Shown: positions 33,525 to 43,250, counted from the first letter of the stretch. The stretch is 64,000 bases of DNA from Vulcanimicrobiota bacterium (GCA_944322965.1 CALUQR010000005.1:58488-122487); one strand, 5' to 3'. Notes: generated from the letters alone by a model not told the origin. Numbers and translations: made by a program.

Positions 33525-34775
33525 GTGAAACAGGCTGAGGCCATAGTATTAGGCGGCAAGGTGCTGACCTGTGCGGAGGACGAAGAGGTCCCCGGTCCCC
33601 GAAGGGGAGCGGAGATGGACGAGGTGGGCGAGATTGAGGAGGGGGCCCTAGCTATTAATGGCGGGAAGATCGCCGAGGTGGGTTACGCCCGCGATCTCTT
33701 GCGCCGCTGGCAGGGCGAGGTGCTCGATTTTGGAGAGTGTACTATCTTACCGGGCTTTGTGGACGCCCATACCCACCCCATCTTCGCCGGTTCTCGAGCC
33801 GATGAATACCAGATGCGGGCGGAAGGCCTGAGCTACGAGGAGATCCACGCCAAGGGGGGCGGCATCGCCTCGACGGTGCGCGCTACCTGCGAAGCTTCCG
33901 ACGCCGAACTAGAAGCGCTGACGCGCCGCCACTTGAAGTTGATGTTGGCCCACGGCACTACGACTTGCGAAGCTAAGAGCGGCTATGGCTTAAATACCAA
34001 AGAGGAGCTGCGCGAGTTGCGCCTCTTGCGCCAGTTGGGCCAAGAGTTGCCTTTAGATCTCACTCCCACCTTTATGGGGGCCCACGCTATCCCCGAGGAG
34101 TACGCTTCCCAGCCTCACGCCTACGTGGAGCTGGTCATTAAGGAAATGCTCCCGGCCGTCGTCCAAGAGGGTTTGGCCGATTGGATCGACGTCTTCTGCG
34201 AGCGCGGGGCCTTCGATGTGGCCCAGAGTAAGCGCATCTTAGAGGCCGGTTTGGCGGCTGGGCTGGGGGCTAGGATCCACGCCGAAGAGTTCTGCTACTT
34301 AGGGGGAGCGCGCATGGCGGCCCAGTTGGGGGCTACCTCCTGCGACCATTTGCAAAATTTGCAACCTGACGACTATCCCATCCTCTTAGAGAGCGGGATT
34401 ATCCCCGTCTTGATGCCCGGAACCTCCTTCTTCTTAGGCGGAGGGCGCTACGCTAAGGGTCGGGAGATGATCGCCGCCGGTCTGCCCGTAGCCGTAGCTA
34501 CGGACTTTAATCCGGGCTCTAATTTCTGCCTCTCTATGCCTATGGCTATCTCTCTGGCCGTCTTAAAGTTGCGCTTGACCCCCGAGGAGGCTATTATTGC
34601 GGCTACCCTCAACGGGGCCCACGCTTTGAAGAGGGCTCATTTGGTAGGCAGTTTAGAGGCGGGCAAGCAGGCCGATTTCGTCGTTCTCAATACCCTCCAG
34701 TGGCGGGAGTGGCCCTACGCTTACGGGGTCAATCTCATTCGCCAAGTCTTTAAGAAAGGGCAGCTTGTGGCGTAG
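33525..34775 (+). CDS. hutI: Imidazolonepropionase
   Basis: HutI opens the imidazolone ring to give formiminoglutamate. It is an amidohydrolase with metal ligands in DAHTHPIFAGSR, the conserved HGTTTCEAKSGYGL, HAEEFCYLGGARMA and ATDFNPGS. The start chosen is GTG 33525, with GAGGAGG 7 nt upstream; the TTG at 33519 is too close to that site. An acidic insert near residues 20-40 (GPRRGAEMDEVGEIEEG) is unusual. The stop directly abuts the next start. Confidence 0.95.
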   Translation: MKQAEAIVLGGKVLTCAEDEEVPGPRRGAEMDEVGEIEEGALAINGGKIAEVGYARDLLRRWQGEVLDFGECTILPGFVDAHTHPIFAGSRADEYQMRAEGLSYEEIHAKGGGIASTVRATCEASDAELEALTRRHLKLMLAHGTTTCEAKSGYGLNTKEELRELRLLRQLGQELPLDLTPTFMGAHAIPEEYASQPHAYVELVIKEMLPAVVQEGLADWIDVFCERGAFDVAQSKRILEAGLAAGLGARIHAEEFCYLGGARMAAQLGATSCDHLQNLQPDDYPILLESGIIPVLMPGTSFFLGGGRYAKGREMIAAGLPVAVATDFNPGSNFCLSMPMAISLAVLKLRLTPEEAIIAATLNGAHALKRAHLVGSLEAGKQADFVVLNTLQWREWPYAYGVNLIRQVFKKGQLVA

Positions 34776-35402
34776 ATGGCCAAAGGGCGCAAGGGTCTAG
34801 AGAGTATAACCTTGGGCGAACTCCAAGAGCGGATCTGCGCTCCCGTAGTCGATTGCGGGGGCGGGACCTCCATCTTGGTGGCCGCCTCTATGGGTACTAG
34901 TCTGGCCTATATGGCGCTCAAGATGACCCTCCGCCATCATCCGGAGTTGTGGAAGGGCTGGAGCGAGCGGGGCGATCGCCTCTACGCGGCCGCCCAGCGC
35001 TTTTTGGAGTTGGCCCACTTGGAGAATACCTCCCAGGAGGGCTTGCGCTCTTTAGGGGAGAGGGAGGTCGAGAAAGGACCGGAAGAGCGGGAGTGGCAGC
35101 AGGCCCGTTCCCGAGCTTGGCGCGAGGGGGTGCAGATCGCCATGGTCTCCGCCCAGCTGTGCGCCGATATGTTGCGCATTATGGAGGAGTTGACCCTCTG
35201 CGCCGAGCGGGAGTCGTATTTCCATTTACTTTCAGGGGCCAACTTAGTCTGGGGCGGGTTGAGCGGTCTGCTCTACGCCTTGCGTCAGTACCTGCGCTCC
35301 TGTTCCAAGGAGCCGGCTTGGTCCCAAGACGTCGAAGAGTTAGAGCGCTGGGGGCGGAGATGGCATCGTCTCATCGGGGGACGGATGGAAGCCGCTCTCT
35401 AA
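34776..35402 (+). CDS. Formiminotetrahydrofolate cyclodeaminase (FtcD C-terminal type)
   Basis: Converts 5-formimino-THF to 5,10-methenyl-THF and ammonia, recovering the one-carbon unit produced by the transferase at 32580. The protein is helical, with the family glycine motif VDCGGGTSILVAASMGTSLA near the N-terminus and a later helix GVQIAMVSAQLCADMLRI. It starts directly after the hutI stop, so translation is coupled. Sequence similarity is weaker than for its neighbours, but context supports the call. Confidence 0.8.
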   Translation: MAKGRKGLESITLGELQERICAPVVDCGGGTSILVAASMGTSLAYMALKMTLRHHPELWKGWSERGDRLYAAAQRFLELAHLENTSQEGLRSLGEREVEKGPEEREWQQARSRAWREGVQIAMVSAQLCADMLRIMEELTLCAERESYFHLLSGANLVWGGLSGLLYALRQYLRSCSKEPAWSQDVEELERWGRRWHRLIGGRMEAAL

Positions 35403-35439
35403 GGTAGGAGAGGGGGGAAAGAAGAGAGGTTAAGAGGTT

Positions 35440-36177
35440 ATGGTGCAACGCGCGGAGTTGGTCCGCTATTTGAGCGATATTTTACGCATCTCGGAATTCA
35501 AAGATTTTACTTATAACGGTCTGCAAGTGGAGGGGGGGACGGAGATCAACAAGGTGGGCTTGGCGGTCGACGCCAGTTTAGCTACTTTCGAGGCTTTAGC
35601 CGATTGTCAGCTGATCTGCGTCCATCACGGTCTGATGTGGCCCAGCTGGGATCGCCTGCAAGGGGTCAACCGCCGCCGTCTGGCTTTCCTCATAGAGCGC
35701 AATATTAACCTCTTTGTGAGCCACTTGCCCTTAGACGCCCACCCCCAGTTGGGCCATAACGCCCAGATCTTGAGCCAGCTGGGCTGGGAGAAGACGGATT
35801 CCTTCGGCGAGGTAGGATGGCTGTGCGACTTAGAGGAGGCTATCGATCCTCAAGCCGCTCAAAAAGAGATCCAGCGCCTCTTCCCCCAGCCTTTAGCCTC
35901 TTTCTGGCATGGTCCCCAGCGCATTAAGCGCATCGGGGTCTGCAGTGGGGGCGGCGGCCACGCCTACTTAGAGCAGGCTATTAAGGACCATTTGGACCTC
36001 TATCTGACGGGCGAGACTACCTACTCTATGTACCATGACAGTTTAGAGTATGGCTTAAATATCGTCTGTCTGGGCCATTACGCCACCGAGACTTGGGGCT
36101 TAAAGGCCTTGCAGAAGGAAATTGAGACCCTCTTTGGGGTAGAGACCGTCTTCGCCTCCGTACCTACCGGTTTATGA
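35440..36177 (+). CDS. Nif3-like dinuclear metal-centre protein
   Basis: A member of the NIF3/YbgI (GTP cyclohydrolase I type 2-like) family. Metal-binding residues are visible in LICVHHGLMWP (HH), FVSHLPLDAHPQLGHN (HxxxDxH-type) and, at the C-terminus, CLGHYATETWG (HxxxE). Length is 245 residues, the short form without the central insert. Molecular function is not established for most members. It overlaps the VanZ-like gene by 4 nt. Confidence 0.88.
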   Translation: MVQRAELVRYLSDILRISEFKDFTYNGLQVEGGTEINKVGLAVDASLATFEALADCQLICVHHGLMWPSWDRLQGVNRRRLAFLIERNINLFVSHLPLDAHPQLGHNAQILSQLGWEKTDSFGEVGWLCDLEEAIDPQAAQKEIQRLFPQPLASFWHGPQRIKRIGVCSGGGGHAYLEQAIKDHLDLYLTGETTYSMYHDSLEYGLNIVCLGHYATETWGLKALQKEIETLFGVETVFASVPTGL

Positions 36178-36647
36178 GGGGTTGGCGCGGGCGCCAGTTC
36201 CTCTTAGTGGGCTGGATGGCCCTCATCTTTTGGATGTCCTCCGATAGCCAGTCGGGGGAGCGCTCCTTGGAGTTGGTCAGTTCCGGCTTTTGGGGAGGTT
36301 GGTGGAGCGCCTGGGGGCTCGACTTACAGTGGATCGATTACCTAGTGCGCAAGGCGGCCCACGTGGGAGAGTACGCCGTCCTCTTCGCCCTCTGGCGTTG
36401 GAACGGCTTCTCCGCTCGCAGCGCTTGGGCCGCCAGTTTGGCTTACGCTTTGAGCGATGAGTTCCACCAATTGTGGGTCCCCGAGCGTTCTGGTTCCTTG
36501 AGCGACGTGGGGATAGACGCGGGCGGAATGGCCCTAGCCCACCTCTTGTGGAGCCCTTGTTTAGAGCCCCTCTTGCAGCGCGTAGAGAAATGGGGCTCTA
36601 GAGATAGGAATAGGGGCGCTAGTCAAGAAAGCGGGCAGACCTTATAA
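36174..36647 (+). CDS. VanZ-like membrane protein
   Basis: A small membrane protein (157 residues, about four helices) with VanZ-family features: [14 protein letters not shown] near the start, [13 protein letters not shown] in the middle, and [20 protein letters not shown]. VanZ itself gives low-level teicoplanin resistance; most members have no known role. It starts in the stop of the Nif3-like gene (ATGA), so the two are coupled. Confidence 0.82.
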   Translation: MRGWRGRQFLLVGWMALIFWMSSDSQSGERSLELVSSGFWGGWWSAWGLDLQWIDYLVRKAAHVGEYAVLFALWRWNGFSARSAWAASLAYALSDEFHQLWVPERSGSLSDVGIDAGGMALAHLLWSPCLEPLLQRVEKWGSRDRNRGASQESGQTL

Positions 36648-36696
36648 GCATCCTTTAGTAACGTGGTGGTGGGGACAGTTTGAGGGAGAAGAGATA

Positions 36697-38004
36697 ATGA
36701 GTGAAGCTAATGTCGATTTCAAAGTAAAAGATCTCAGCCTGGCTGAGTGGGGGCGGCGGGATATCGCCTTATCGGAAGCGGAGATGCCGGGCTTGATGGC
36801 TCTGCGCGAGCGCTATCGGGCCGAGCAGCCCTTGAAGGGGGCCCGCATCGCCGGTTGTCTGCACATGACCATCCAGACGGCCGTCTTGATCGAGACCTGT
36901 TTGGCCTTGGGGGCCCAGGTCCGTTGGTCCTCTTGCAATATCTTTAGCACCCAAGACCACGCGGCGGCGGCCATGGCCGCCGCCGGAGTACCCGTCTTCG
37001 CCTGGAAGGGCGAGACGGAGGAGGAGTACGATTGGTGTATCCGCCAGAGCTTAAAGTTCCCCGGCGGTTTAGGGCCCAACATGATCTTAGACGACGGCGG
37101 CGACCTCACCAACTTAGTCCACGAAGATTATCCGGAGCTCTTCAAAGAGATCCGCGGCATCACCGAGGAGACGACGACCGGCGTCCACAACCTCTACCGC
37201 CGGGCTAGCGAGGGTAAGCTCTTAGCTCCCGCCATCAACGTCAACGACTCGGTAACTAAGTCCAAGTTCGATAACCTCTACGGCTGCCGGGAATCTTTGG
37301 CCGACGGCATTAAGCGCGGCACCGACGTTATGGTGGCCGGTAAGGTGGTAGTGGTAGCCGGTTTTGGCGACGTAGGTAAGGGTTGCGCCCAGAGTATGCG
37401 CGGCTTCGGGGCCCGCGTCATTATCACCGAGATCGACCCCATCTGCGCCCTGCAGGCGGCTATGGAAGGCTACCAAGTGATGACTATGGAGGAGGCCGCT
37501 CCTTTGGCCGACATCATCGTCACCGCCACCGGCTGTAAGAATATCGTCACCGGCCGCCACATGTTATTGATGAAGGATAAGGCTATCCTCTGCAATATCG
37601 GCCACTTCGACTGTGAGATCGATATGAACTGGCTCACCAGCACGGCCGGGATCACCGAGTATGAGCTGAAGCCCCAAGTAGACGTCTTCCAGTTGCCCAA
37701 CGGTCGGGAGCTCATCGTCCTGGCTCGGGGCCGCTTAGTCAACTTAGGTTGCGCTACGGGCCACCCCTCCTTCGTCATGTCCTGCTCCTTCAGCAACCAA
37801 GTCTTGGGCCAGATGGAGCTCTGGAAGAATTACCAGAAGTACCCCATCGGCGTCTACCGCCTGCCCAAGCGCTTAGATGAAGAGGTAGCCCGCCTCCATC
37901 TGCCCAAGTTGGGAGTCTCCTTGACCACCCTGACCCCGGAGCAGGCCGAGTACCTGGGCGTACCCGTAGAAGGTCCCTATAAGCCCGAGTATTATCGCTA
38001 CTAA
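36697..38004 (+). CDS. ahcY: Adenosylhomocysteinase
   Basis: SahH reversibly hydrolyses S-adenosylhomocysteine to adenosine and homocysteine, clearing the inhibitor of methyltransferases. Motifs include [26 protein letters not shown], the NAD-binding [15 protein letters not shown] and the C-terminal YKPEYYRY, typical of the family. At 435 residues it is the shorter form, lacking the 40-residue insert seen in some bacteria. It is followed by a strong terminator. Confidence 0.97.
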   Translation: MSEANVDFKVKDLSLAEWGRRDIALSEAEMPGLMALRERYRAEQPLKGARIAGCLHMTIQTAVLIETCLALGAQVRWSSCNIFSTQDHAAAAMAAAGVPVFAWKGETEEEYDWCIRQSLKFPGGLGPNMILDDGGDLTNLVHEDYPELFKEIRGITEETTTGVHNLYRRASEGKLLAPAINVNDSVTKSKFDNLYGCRESLADGIKRGTDVMVAGKVVVVAGFGDVGKGCAQSMRGFGARVIITEIDPICALQAAMEGYQVMTMEEAAPLADIIVTATGCKNIVTGRHMLLMKDKAILCNIGHFDCEIDMNWLTSTAGITEYELKPQVDVFQLPNGRELIVLARGRLVNLGCATGHPSFVMSCSFSNQVLGQMELWKNYQKYPIGVYRLPKRLDEEVARLHLPKLGVSLTTLTPEQAEYLGVPVEGPYKPEYYRY

Positions 38005-38030
38005 GGGCTAGCCGTTAAGGCTCGGAGTCT

Positions 38031-38070
38031 GACGCGGCCTGGGGCTTTAGCCCCAGGCCGCGTCTTTATT
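38031..38070 (+). terminator. Terminator of ahcY
   Basis: A perfect 15-bp stem (38031-38045 with 38050-38064) with a TTTA loop is followed by TTTATT. Confidence 0.9.
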
Positions 38071-38146
38071 GTCTCCAAAAGGGGATAGAAAGAAAAAATT
38101 TACTTTAGAGACCCGCTTTTTTAGGTAAGAGTTAACCCTTTTTAGC

Positions 38147-38174
38147 TTGCGCCTGAGAGCGGGGTCCTTATACT
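38147..38174 (+). promoter_or_regulatory. Putative promoter of the 38228 gene
   Basis: TTGCGC (38147-38152) and TATACT (38169-38174) lie 16 nt apart, about 55 nt before the GTG start. Confidence 0.45.
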
Positions 38175-38227
38175 AGAAGCAGGGCGGGGTAGAGCGGGGG
38201 GGCAGAGCCCTGTGGGAGGATGAGAAG

Positions 38228-39223
38228 GTGGCCAGTGAGCGTGAGAGTAATTTGCTATGTGAGTATTGCGGAGGCAAGATGGCTACTAGCGATCGCTTCT
38301 GCGCCGGCTGCGGCCACGCCAACCCGGGTTTTGTAGCCCCCTTACCCTCCGGCGGCTCAGTCAACGCCGAACATCTCATTAGCACCCAAGAGCGCATTAA
38401 GTATGATGAGTATAAGCTAAAAGAGGTTGAAGAATTTTTAGATGATATAGAGGAAGCGCAGAGGGGTACCGAGTCTATCATCTATAAGCTTTATGACGCT
38501 TTGGGCGACGTTTTGCGCCAATTCAACTTACTGGCGGCTCCCGAGCTCGATCAGGTTCGGGTTCTATTGCGTAAACGTAAAGAATTGGCTAACGAGTTAA
38601 AAAATACAAATTTGAGCTTTAGCGCCCTGGAGGAGAGGATTACCAACGGTTTTATTGTGCGCAAAATGCTGAAATTTGGAGCAATTCCCGCTCTATGGCT
38701 TGTTATAACGATGATAGTGGAGCAGGGCGTATCCTTTTTGGGTGAGGCAATAGTTGCGTTTGGTATGGGGACTGTTATATGTGGTGGCCTAATTATGCTC
38801 TTTTATTATGTCGGCTGGATCAAACATTGGCGAGTATTGCACCGAAATATTCTTGCCTTAGAGGGGCCATTGCGCGAGCAACGGCATATGTTGGATGTAC
38901 TAGACGAGAAGAGTAAGGAGTTAGAGGCCCCCATAGAGGATTCTGATAAGATCTTATCTCAGGGCGAGCAAAGATGCGACGAGATAGAGGAAGCGCTGCC
39001 AGAGATAGAAAAGGCCGTAGAAGGTACATCCTCTTATATTGTAAGCGAGCGTTTACCTAAAGTGGTGAAGACTATCCGGAAGGAATTGCCGCTCTTGCGC
39101 TCTCTTTACGAAAAATTACGCGCTGAGCGGGATGAGATTCCAGAGTATAAGACCTATAAGAAGTATTGTAGGCAAATACAGAAAGCTCAGACGAAGTTGG
39201 TGGAGGAATGGCTCCAAAAATAA
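38228..39223 (+). CDS. Zinc-ribbon membrane protein with coiled coils, unknown function
   Basis: N-terminal zinc ribbon (LCEYCGGKMA and FCAGCGHANP; cysteines at 11, 14, 25 and 28), then a charged helical stretch, two transmembrane helices (about 145-165 and 172-195) and a C-terminal coiled coil (from about 210). The start is GTG with GGGAGG upstream. The gene is more AT-rich and uses more AAA, GAA and ATA codons than its flanks, suggesting separate ancestry or weak selection. It lies 14 nt before the YgiQ-type gene and may share its transcript. I do not recognise a family beyond the ribbon. Confidence 0.65.
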   Translation: MASERESNLLCEYCGGKMATSDRFCAGCGHANPGFVAPLPSGGSVNAEHLISTQERIKYDEYKLKEVEEFLDDIEEAQRGTESIIYKLYDALGDVLRQFNLLAAPELDQVRVLLRKRKELANELKNTNLSFSALEERITNGFIVRKMLKFGAIPALWLVITMIVEQGVSFLGEAIVAFGMGTVICGGLIMLFYYVGWIKHWRVLHRNILALEGPLREQRHMLDVLDEKSKELEAPIEDSDKILSQGEQRCDEIEEALPEIEKAVEGTSSYIVSERLPKVVKTIRKELPLLRSLYEKLRAERDEIPEYKTYKKYCRQIQKAQTKLVEEWLQK

Positions 39224-39237
39224 AAGAGGTTTAAAAG

Positions 39238-41004
39238 ATGAGTGTGCGCGGTGTAGTTCAGCCTCCCTTCTTACCGATGAGTCGCCCGGAGATGGAGCGG
39301 CTGGGTTGGAGGGAGTTAGACGTCCTCTTAGTCTCTGGGGACGCCTACGTCGATCATCCCTCCTTCGCTATGGCCCTTTTGGGGCGCTACTTAGTCTCCT
39401 TGGGGTATAGGGTCGGTTTAGTCTGCCAGCCGCGTTGGGATACGCCCCAAGATCTATTGGCGATGGGGCGGCCCCGTCTCTTAGCGGGGGTGGGGGCGGG
39501 GGCTTTAGACTCCATGTTGGCCCACTATACCGCCTTTCGCAAAAAGCGCCACGACGACGCCTATACCCCGGGCGGTAAAGCGGGGGCTAGGCCCAACCGG
39601 GCGGTTATCGTCTATACTAACTTAGTGCGCCAAGCCTTTCCCGGCCTGCCCGTCGTTATCGGCGGCATCGAGGCCTCCCTGCGCCGCTACGTCCATTACG
39701 ATTTTTGGAGCGACTCTCTGCGCCGCCCCCTGCTCTTAGACGCCAAGGCTCAAGTCTTAGTCTACGGGATGGGAGAGCGGGCCTTAGGTGAACTCTGCCA
39801 ACTTTACGCTAAAAATTCTAACCCTAGCGTCGAGGAACTGAGCCAGATCCCGGGGATCGCCTTTATGGCCTCTAGCCCCCAAGCGGCCGCTTTAGAGCCC
39901 GCCCAGGATCTGCCCAGCTGGGAGGAGATCCAAGGGGCGCCGCCCCTCGTAGTCCAAGCCGCCCTGCAAGCGGAGCGACACTTGCAAAATGGGGAGGCCT
40001 ACTGCCGCCAGAGGGTAGGGGAGCGGGTTTTGGTCGTCACTCCGCCCCCGCCCACCTTAGAGAGCGCCGCCATGGATGGGCTCTACCGCCTACCCTTTAA
40101 AAGGCGCGCCCATCCCAGCTATGGCCAGCCCATTCCGGCCCTAGAGATGATCCGCTGGAGTATTACTAGCCACCGCGGCTGCGGCGGGGGCTGCTCTTTT
40201 TGCTCTTTGGCCCTCCACCAAGGGCGGCCTATCGCCTCTCGCAGCGCCCGCTCTATCGCCGCAGAGTTGGAATTAATCGTCAGCGACCCCCAATTTAAGG
40301 GTTCTATTAGCGACGTGGGCGGGCCTACGGCCAATATGTGGCAAGCTAAGTGTAGCGCCGACCCCCAAAAGTGTAAGCGGGCCAGTTGTATGTTCCCTAG
40401 CGTCTGCCCCCACTTTAAAGACGCCCAAACGGAGTATGTCAAGTTATTAGATCGCTTAAGCGCCCATCCTAAAGTTAAACATGTGCGTATCGCTAGCGGA
40501 GTGCGCTTCGATCTGGCCCTGCGCAATCTCCAAGCTTGCCAAGCCTTTGTGGGGCGCTATACGGGGGGACAGATGAAGATCGCCCCCGAGCACTCCCAGC
40601 CCGGGGTCTTGCGCCTGATGCGGAAACCATCCATCCAGTTGATGGACCGCTTCTTAGGTTATTTCTACGACTACTCGCGCCGGGTAGGCAAGGAACAGTA
40701 CGTAGTGCCTTACCTCATGAGCGCCTTCCCGGGCTGCACCTTAGAGGATATGCGCTCCTTAGCCCGCTGGCTGCGCCAGCGGGGCTGGTCGCCCCAACAG
40801 GTCCAATGCTTTATACCCACCCCCGGGACGGTAGCTACCGCCATGTACTACGCCCAGGTAGATACCCAGGGAAAGCCTCTCTACGTGGCCCGCAGCGACC
40901 GGGAGCGGATGGAGCAACATTACCTGCTCTTCCCTAACCCCAAGCAGAAGGATTCTAGGAAGGCTAAGCCTACTTCTTCTCCTTCTCGAAGAAAGCGTCG
41001 GTGA
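39238..41004 (+). CDS. YgiQ-family radical SAM protein
   Basis: A radical SAM enzyme of the UPF0313/YgiQ type. The N-terminal domain has DVLLVSGDAYVDHPSFAMAL, VIGGIEASLRRYVHYDFW and DAKAQVLVYGMGERA. The 4Fe-4S cluster motif is SHRGCGGGCSFCSL (CxxxCxxC). Later conserved cysteines lie in CKRASCMFPSVCPHF. The reaction is unknown for the family. Length 588 residues, with a basic C-terminal tail. Its 3' end overlaps the convergent gene at 40970 by 35 nt. Confidence 0.9.
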   Translation: MSVRGVVQPPFLPMSRPEMERLGWRELDVLLVSGDAYVDHPSFAMALLGRYLVSLGYRVGLVCQPRWDTPQDLLAMGRPRLLAGVGAGALDSMLAHYTAFRKKRHDDAYTPGGKAGARPNRAVIVYTNLVRQAFPGLPVVIGGIEASLRRYVHYDFWSDSLRRPLLLDAKAQVLVYGMGERALGELCQLYAKNSNPSVEELSQIPGIAFMASSPQAAALEPAQDLPSWEEIQGAPPLVVQAALQAERHLQNGEAYCRQRVGERVLVVTPPPPTLESAAMDGLYRLPFKRRAHPSYGQPIPALEMIRWSITSHRGCGGGCSFCSLALHQGRPIASRSARSIAAELELIVSDPQFKGSISDVGGPTANMWQAKCSADPQKCKRASCMFPSVCPHFKDAQTEYVKLLDRLSAHPKVKHVRIASGVRFDLALRNLQACQAFVGRYTGGQMKIAPEHSQPGVLRLMRKPSIQLMDRFLGYFYDYSRRVGKEQYVVPYLMSAFPGCTLEDMRSLARWLRQRGWSPQQVQCFIPTPGTVATAMYYAQVDTQGKPLYVARSDRERMEQHYLLFPNPKQKDSRKAKPTSSPSRRKRR

Positions 41005-41635
41005 GGCCCTGGTTGAACTTATAGTTAGAGTACTGGGCGGTGGCCTTAGCGTTGACCGCTACCTTGGGGAAGACGAACTGGGCCCGCATCTTGTCGAAGA
41101 CCTGGTAGCCGTCTTTTTCGATATAGTCGACGTCGACGCTCAATAAGCCGTCGTTTTTATAATTAGTCGTCTGGCGGGGGACGGTATAATTCTCACAGTT
41201 GACCCACATCTCGACGCTAATAATATCGCCCATGCCCTGCTTAGGTAAGAGCAAGATGTGCCACACCTTCTGGCCGTTCAGAGTGGTGACATTCTTGACC
41301 CTACTCTTAAACTTCTCGATCTTAGGTAAGTGCCAGCCGAAGATATTGGGATACTTCTTGAGGTAGCTGGGCGCCTTCTCTAAGACTAACTTATGCTTTT
41401 CGGGGGCCTTATAGTAGTAAGTGCCGCTCATAGTGGGATTGTAGGGGATGAAGGCCACCTTGGCGTTGAGGGCGATCTCAATATTGGCCTGGTAATCCTC
41501 TAAGCCCTTATTGATAGTGCGAATCTCATGGAAGATGCGCTCTACCTCCTCGTCCGCCCGAGCCGCAGGGCTCAGCTGGAAGAGGGTAGCTACTAAGGCC
41601 GTTAAGAGTAAAGCGTAACGTGTGAACCGGCGCAT
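40970..41635 (-). CDS. Exported LolA-like outer-membrane lipoprotein-sorting family protein
   Basis: Signal peptide at residues 1-27 (LLLTALVATLFQLSPAARA). The mature domain has the LolA/DUF1571-like pattern: an N-terminal helix, then strands around SGTYYYKAPEKHKLVLEKAP and later KVWHILLLPKQ and VEMWVNCENYTVPRQTTNY. LolA ferries lipoproteins across the periplasm; many relatives are simply lipid-binding exported proteins, so the precise role is open. A good AAGGAG site precedes the start. The 3' end overlaps the YgiQ-type gene. Confidence 0.72.
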   Translation of the reverse strand: MRRFTRYALLLTALVATLFQLSPAARADEEVERIFHEIRTINKGLEDYQANIEIALNAKVAFIPYNPTMSGTYYYKAPEKHKLVLEKAPSYLKKYPNIFGWHLPKIEKFKSRVKNVTTLNGQKVWHILLLPKQGMGDIISVEMWVNCENYTVPRQTTNYKNDGLLSVDVDYIEKDGYQVFDKMRAQFVFPKVAVNAKATAQYSNYKFNQGLTDAFFEKEKK

Positions 41636-41709
41636 AGATTCTCCTTTTTACGATGGGGGATGGGAGAGCTCTCCTTCTCCCTTAAATCCTAGCTCTCCCG
41701 CACTCTCTC

Positions 41710-43152
41710 CTAACGGAAGAGAGAGCCCGTCTTGGCGTCCAGAGCCTTTGAGTCGCTAGGGCGGGCCCGCAGAGCGTCAGGATTGGCGGGCTGAGCCTTT
41801 AAAACGTCGCTGCGCGTATCGGTAATGGCGTCCAAAGGATCGTCGCTGGTGCGCGGCGCGGCCTCGTTAGGGTCGCGACCGGGATACTGTAAACCGCTAT
41901 AAGGGTCGATGTAGAGCGGAGGCGGCGGGGGCGGCGGCGGAGGGGCCACGTCGACCGGGGGATCGACCTCCTTATAAGGCTGAGGTTTGGGGGGCGGCGG
42001 AGGCGGAGCGGGGACGGCTCGGGCCGGCCGGGGCGGGGGCGGCTCGGCGATAGAGCGGGGGAGGCGCTCTTCAATAGGACGCTGCTTAACTATGGGCTGG
42101 CGCAGGGCGCGACTGGGCCGCTCTGGGGGCGGGGGCGGAGCGGGGACGGCCCGCGGGGGCGCGGGGACCGGAAGGGGAGCCGCCTGCGGAGTGGGGGGAG
42201 CTGGCTCTGCATCCTCAGCCTCTTCTTCCTCTTCGCCTTCCTCTAAATCGCGCTTCTTCTTCTCATCCTCCCTAGATTTGCGCTCTTTAAGAGGCCGATT
42301 AGACTTTAGCTCCTCCAGCGCGCGCAACTCTGCTACCGTCGACCAGGAAGTATTCCAGGCCTGCCAGGCATTAGGTTTAAAGGTCCCTAATTTAGGCTTA
42401 TCCTCATTCAATAATAAGAGCTCTTCCTGGGGCGCAACCTCTTCCATCTCCTGGGGATTTAACTTAGAGTCGGTATAAGGGGTAGCCTCTACCGAACCGG
42501 CGAAGACCTGAAGCCTACCTACCGTGCGTCCGGCGCCCTCCCAACGGTAATAGAGATTGAAAGAACTGCCCGGCTGGGCCTTAGCTAAGACTTGACCGCA
42601 ATCGAGCTCGACCTTAAGCTCCGGAGAGGCGACTACAAAGACCGTACCTTGTAAGAGGGTACCCCGCAAGACGAGCTGGCCATCCTCATAGCGCATCTCC
42701 TTTAAACGCAAGATCGTATCGGCGCCTAAACGCAAAGTGCCCCAAGACTCCTTAGCGGTGGGACCGGTAACTAACTCCACTACGTTGCGCGCGCTATTGT
42801 CAGCGCTGCGGATAGCTAGCCTATCCTTAGTAATTACCTGGTTGAGCGGGAAGGGGGACCACTCTTCAGCCATATTGGTAGTCTGACTCAAAGAGCCCAA
42901 CCGGGCTACGCAGTTGAGATTGGCCTCCTGCAAGATAGGTTCTACCGTGCGCTGCCAGTACTTGACCCCTAAAAAACCGGCTACGCCCAGCACTATGACG
43001 ACTAGGAATAAGAGGTAAGCGGCTGACCCTAAGCCGGATGATTGCACATCCTCCGGAGCAGCGTAAGCGGGGGGATCTACTTCCTCAAAGTAGCCCCCTG
43101 AAGAGGGCTGGTCTTGACCCTCCCAATCTGATTGGCGGTAAAAGTCGGCCAT
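41710..43152 (-). CDS. FecR-like membrane protein with long proline-rich tail
   Basis: A short cytosolic N-terminus, one transmembrane helix (about residues 46-66, AAYLLFLVVIVLGVAGFLG), then a beta-rich domain of FecR type (about 85-235: GTVFVVASPELKVELDCGQV, LQVFAGSVEATPY). FecR domains sense or transmit envelope signals. An acidic/basic linker with a Glu run (about 305) is followed by some 130 residues of Pro/Ala-rich repeats (VPAPPPPPER and similar), likely spanning the wall or periplasm. No sigma factor is adjacent. It sits 74 nt upstream of the LolA-like gene on the same strand and may be co-transcribed with it. Confidence 0.65.
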   Translation of the reverse strand: MADFYRQSDWEGQDQPSSGGYFEEVDPPAYAAPEDVQSSGLGSAAYLLFLVVIVLGVAGFLGVKYWQRTVEPILQEANLNCVARLGSLSQTTNMAEEWSPFPLNQVITKDRLAIRSADNSARNVVELVTGPTAKESWGTLRLGADTILRLKEMRYEDGQLVLRGTLLQGTVFVVASPELKVELDCGQVLAKAQPGSSFNLYYRWEGAGRTVGRLQVFAGSVEATPYTDSKLNPQEMEEVAPQEELLLLNEDKPKLGTFKPNAWQAWNTSWSTVAELRALEELKSNRPLKERKSREDEKKKRDLEEGEEEEEAEDAEPAPPTPQAAPLPVPAPPRAVPAPPPPPERPSRALRQPIVKQRPIEERLPRSIAEPPPPRPARAVPAPPPPPPKPQPYKEVDPPVDVAPPPPPPPPPLYIDPYSGLQYPGRDPNEAAPRTSDDPLDAITDTRSDVLKAQPANPDALRARPSDSKALDAKTGSLFR

Positions 43153-43221
43153 CTACCCTCCCAAAAGGACCCCTACGCGGGGAAAATTAAACGCGCAGAT
43201 GAGTATTTGTTAAAAAGCGAC

Positions 43222-43250
43222 TTGTACTCCTGCCCTAGGCAGGCTATAAA
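43222..43250 (+). promoter_or_regulatory. Promoter of the 43284 gene, with an inverted repeat in the spacer
   Basis: TTGTAC (43222-43227) and TATAAA (43245-43250) are 17 nt apart. The spacer holds the perfect inverted repeat CCTGCC-CTA-GGCAGG (43229-43243), in a position where a regulator could act on the promoter. Confidence 0.6.

Noticed and set aside
34949..35407. 152-codon plus-strand frame inside the cyclodeaminase gene
   Set aside because: It is an out-of-frame shadow of a recognised gene, with an arginine/glycine-rich translation.
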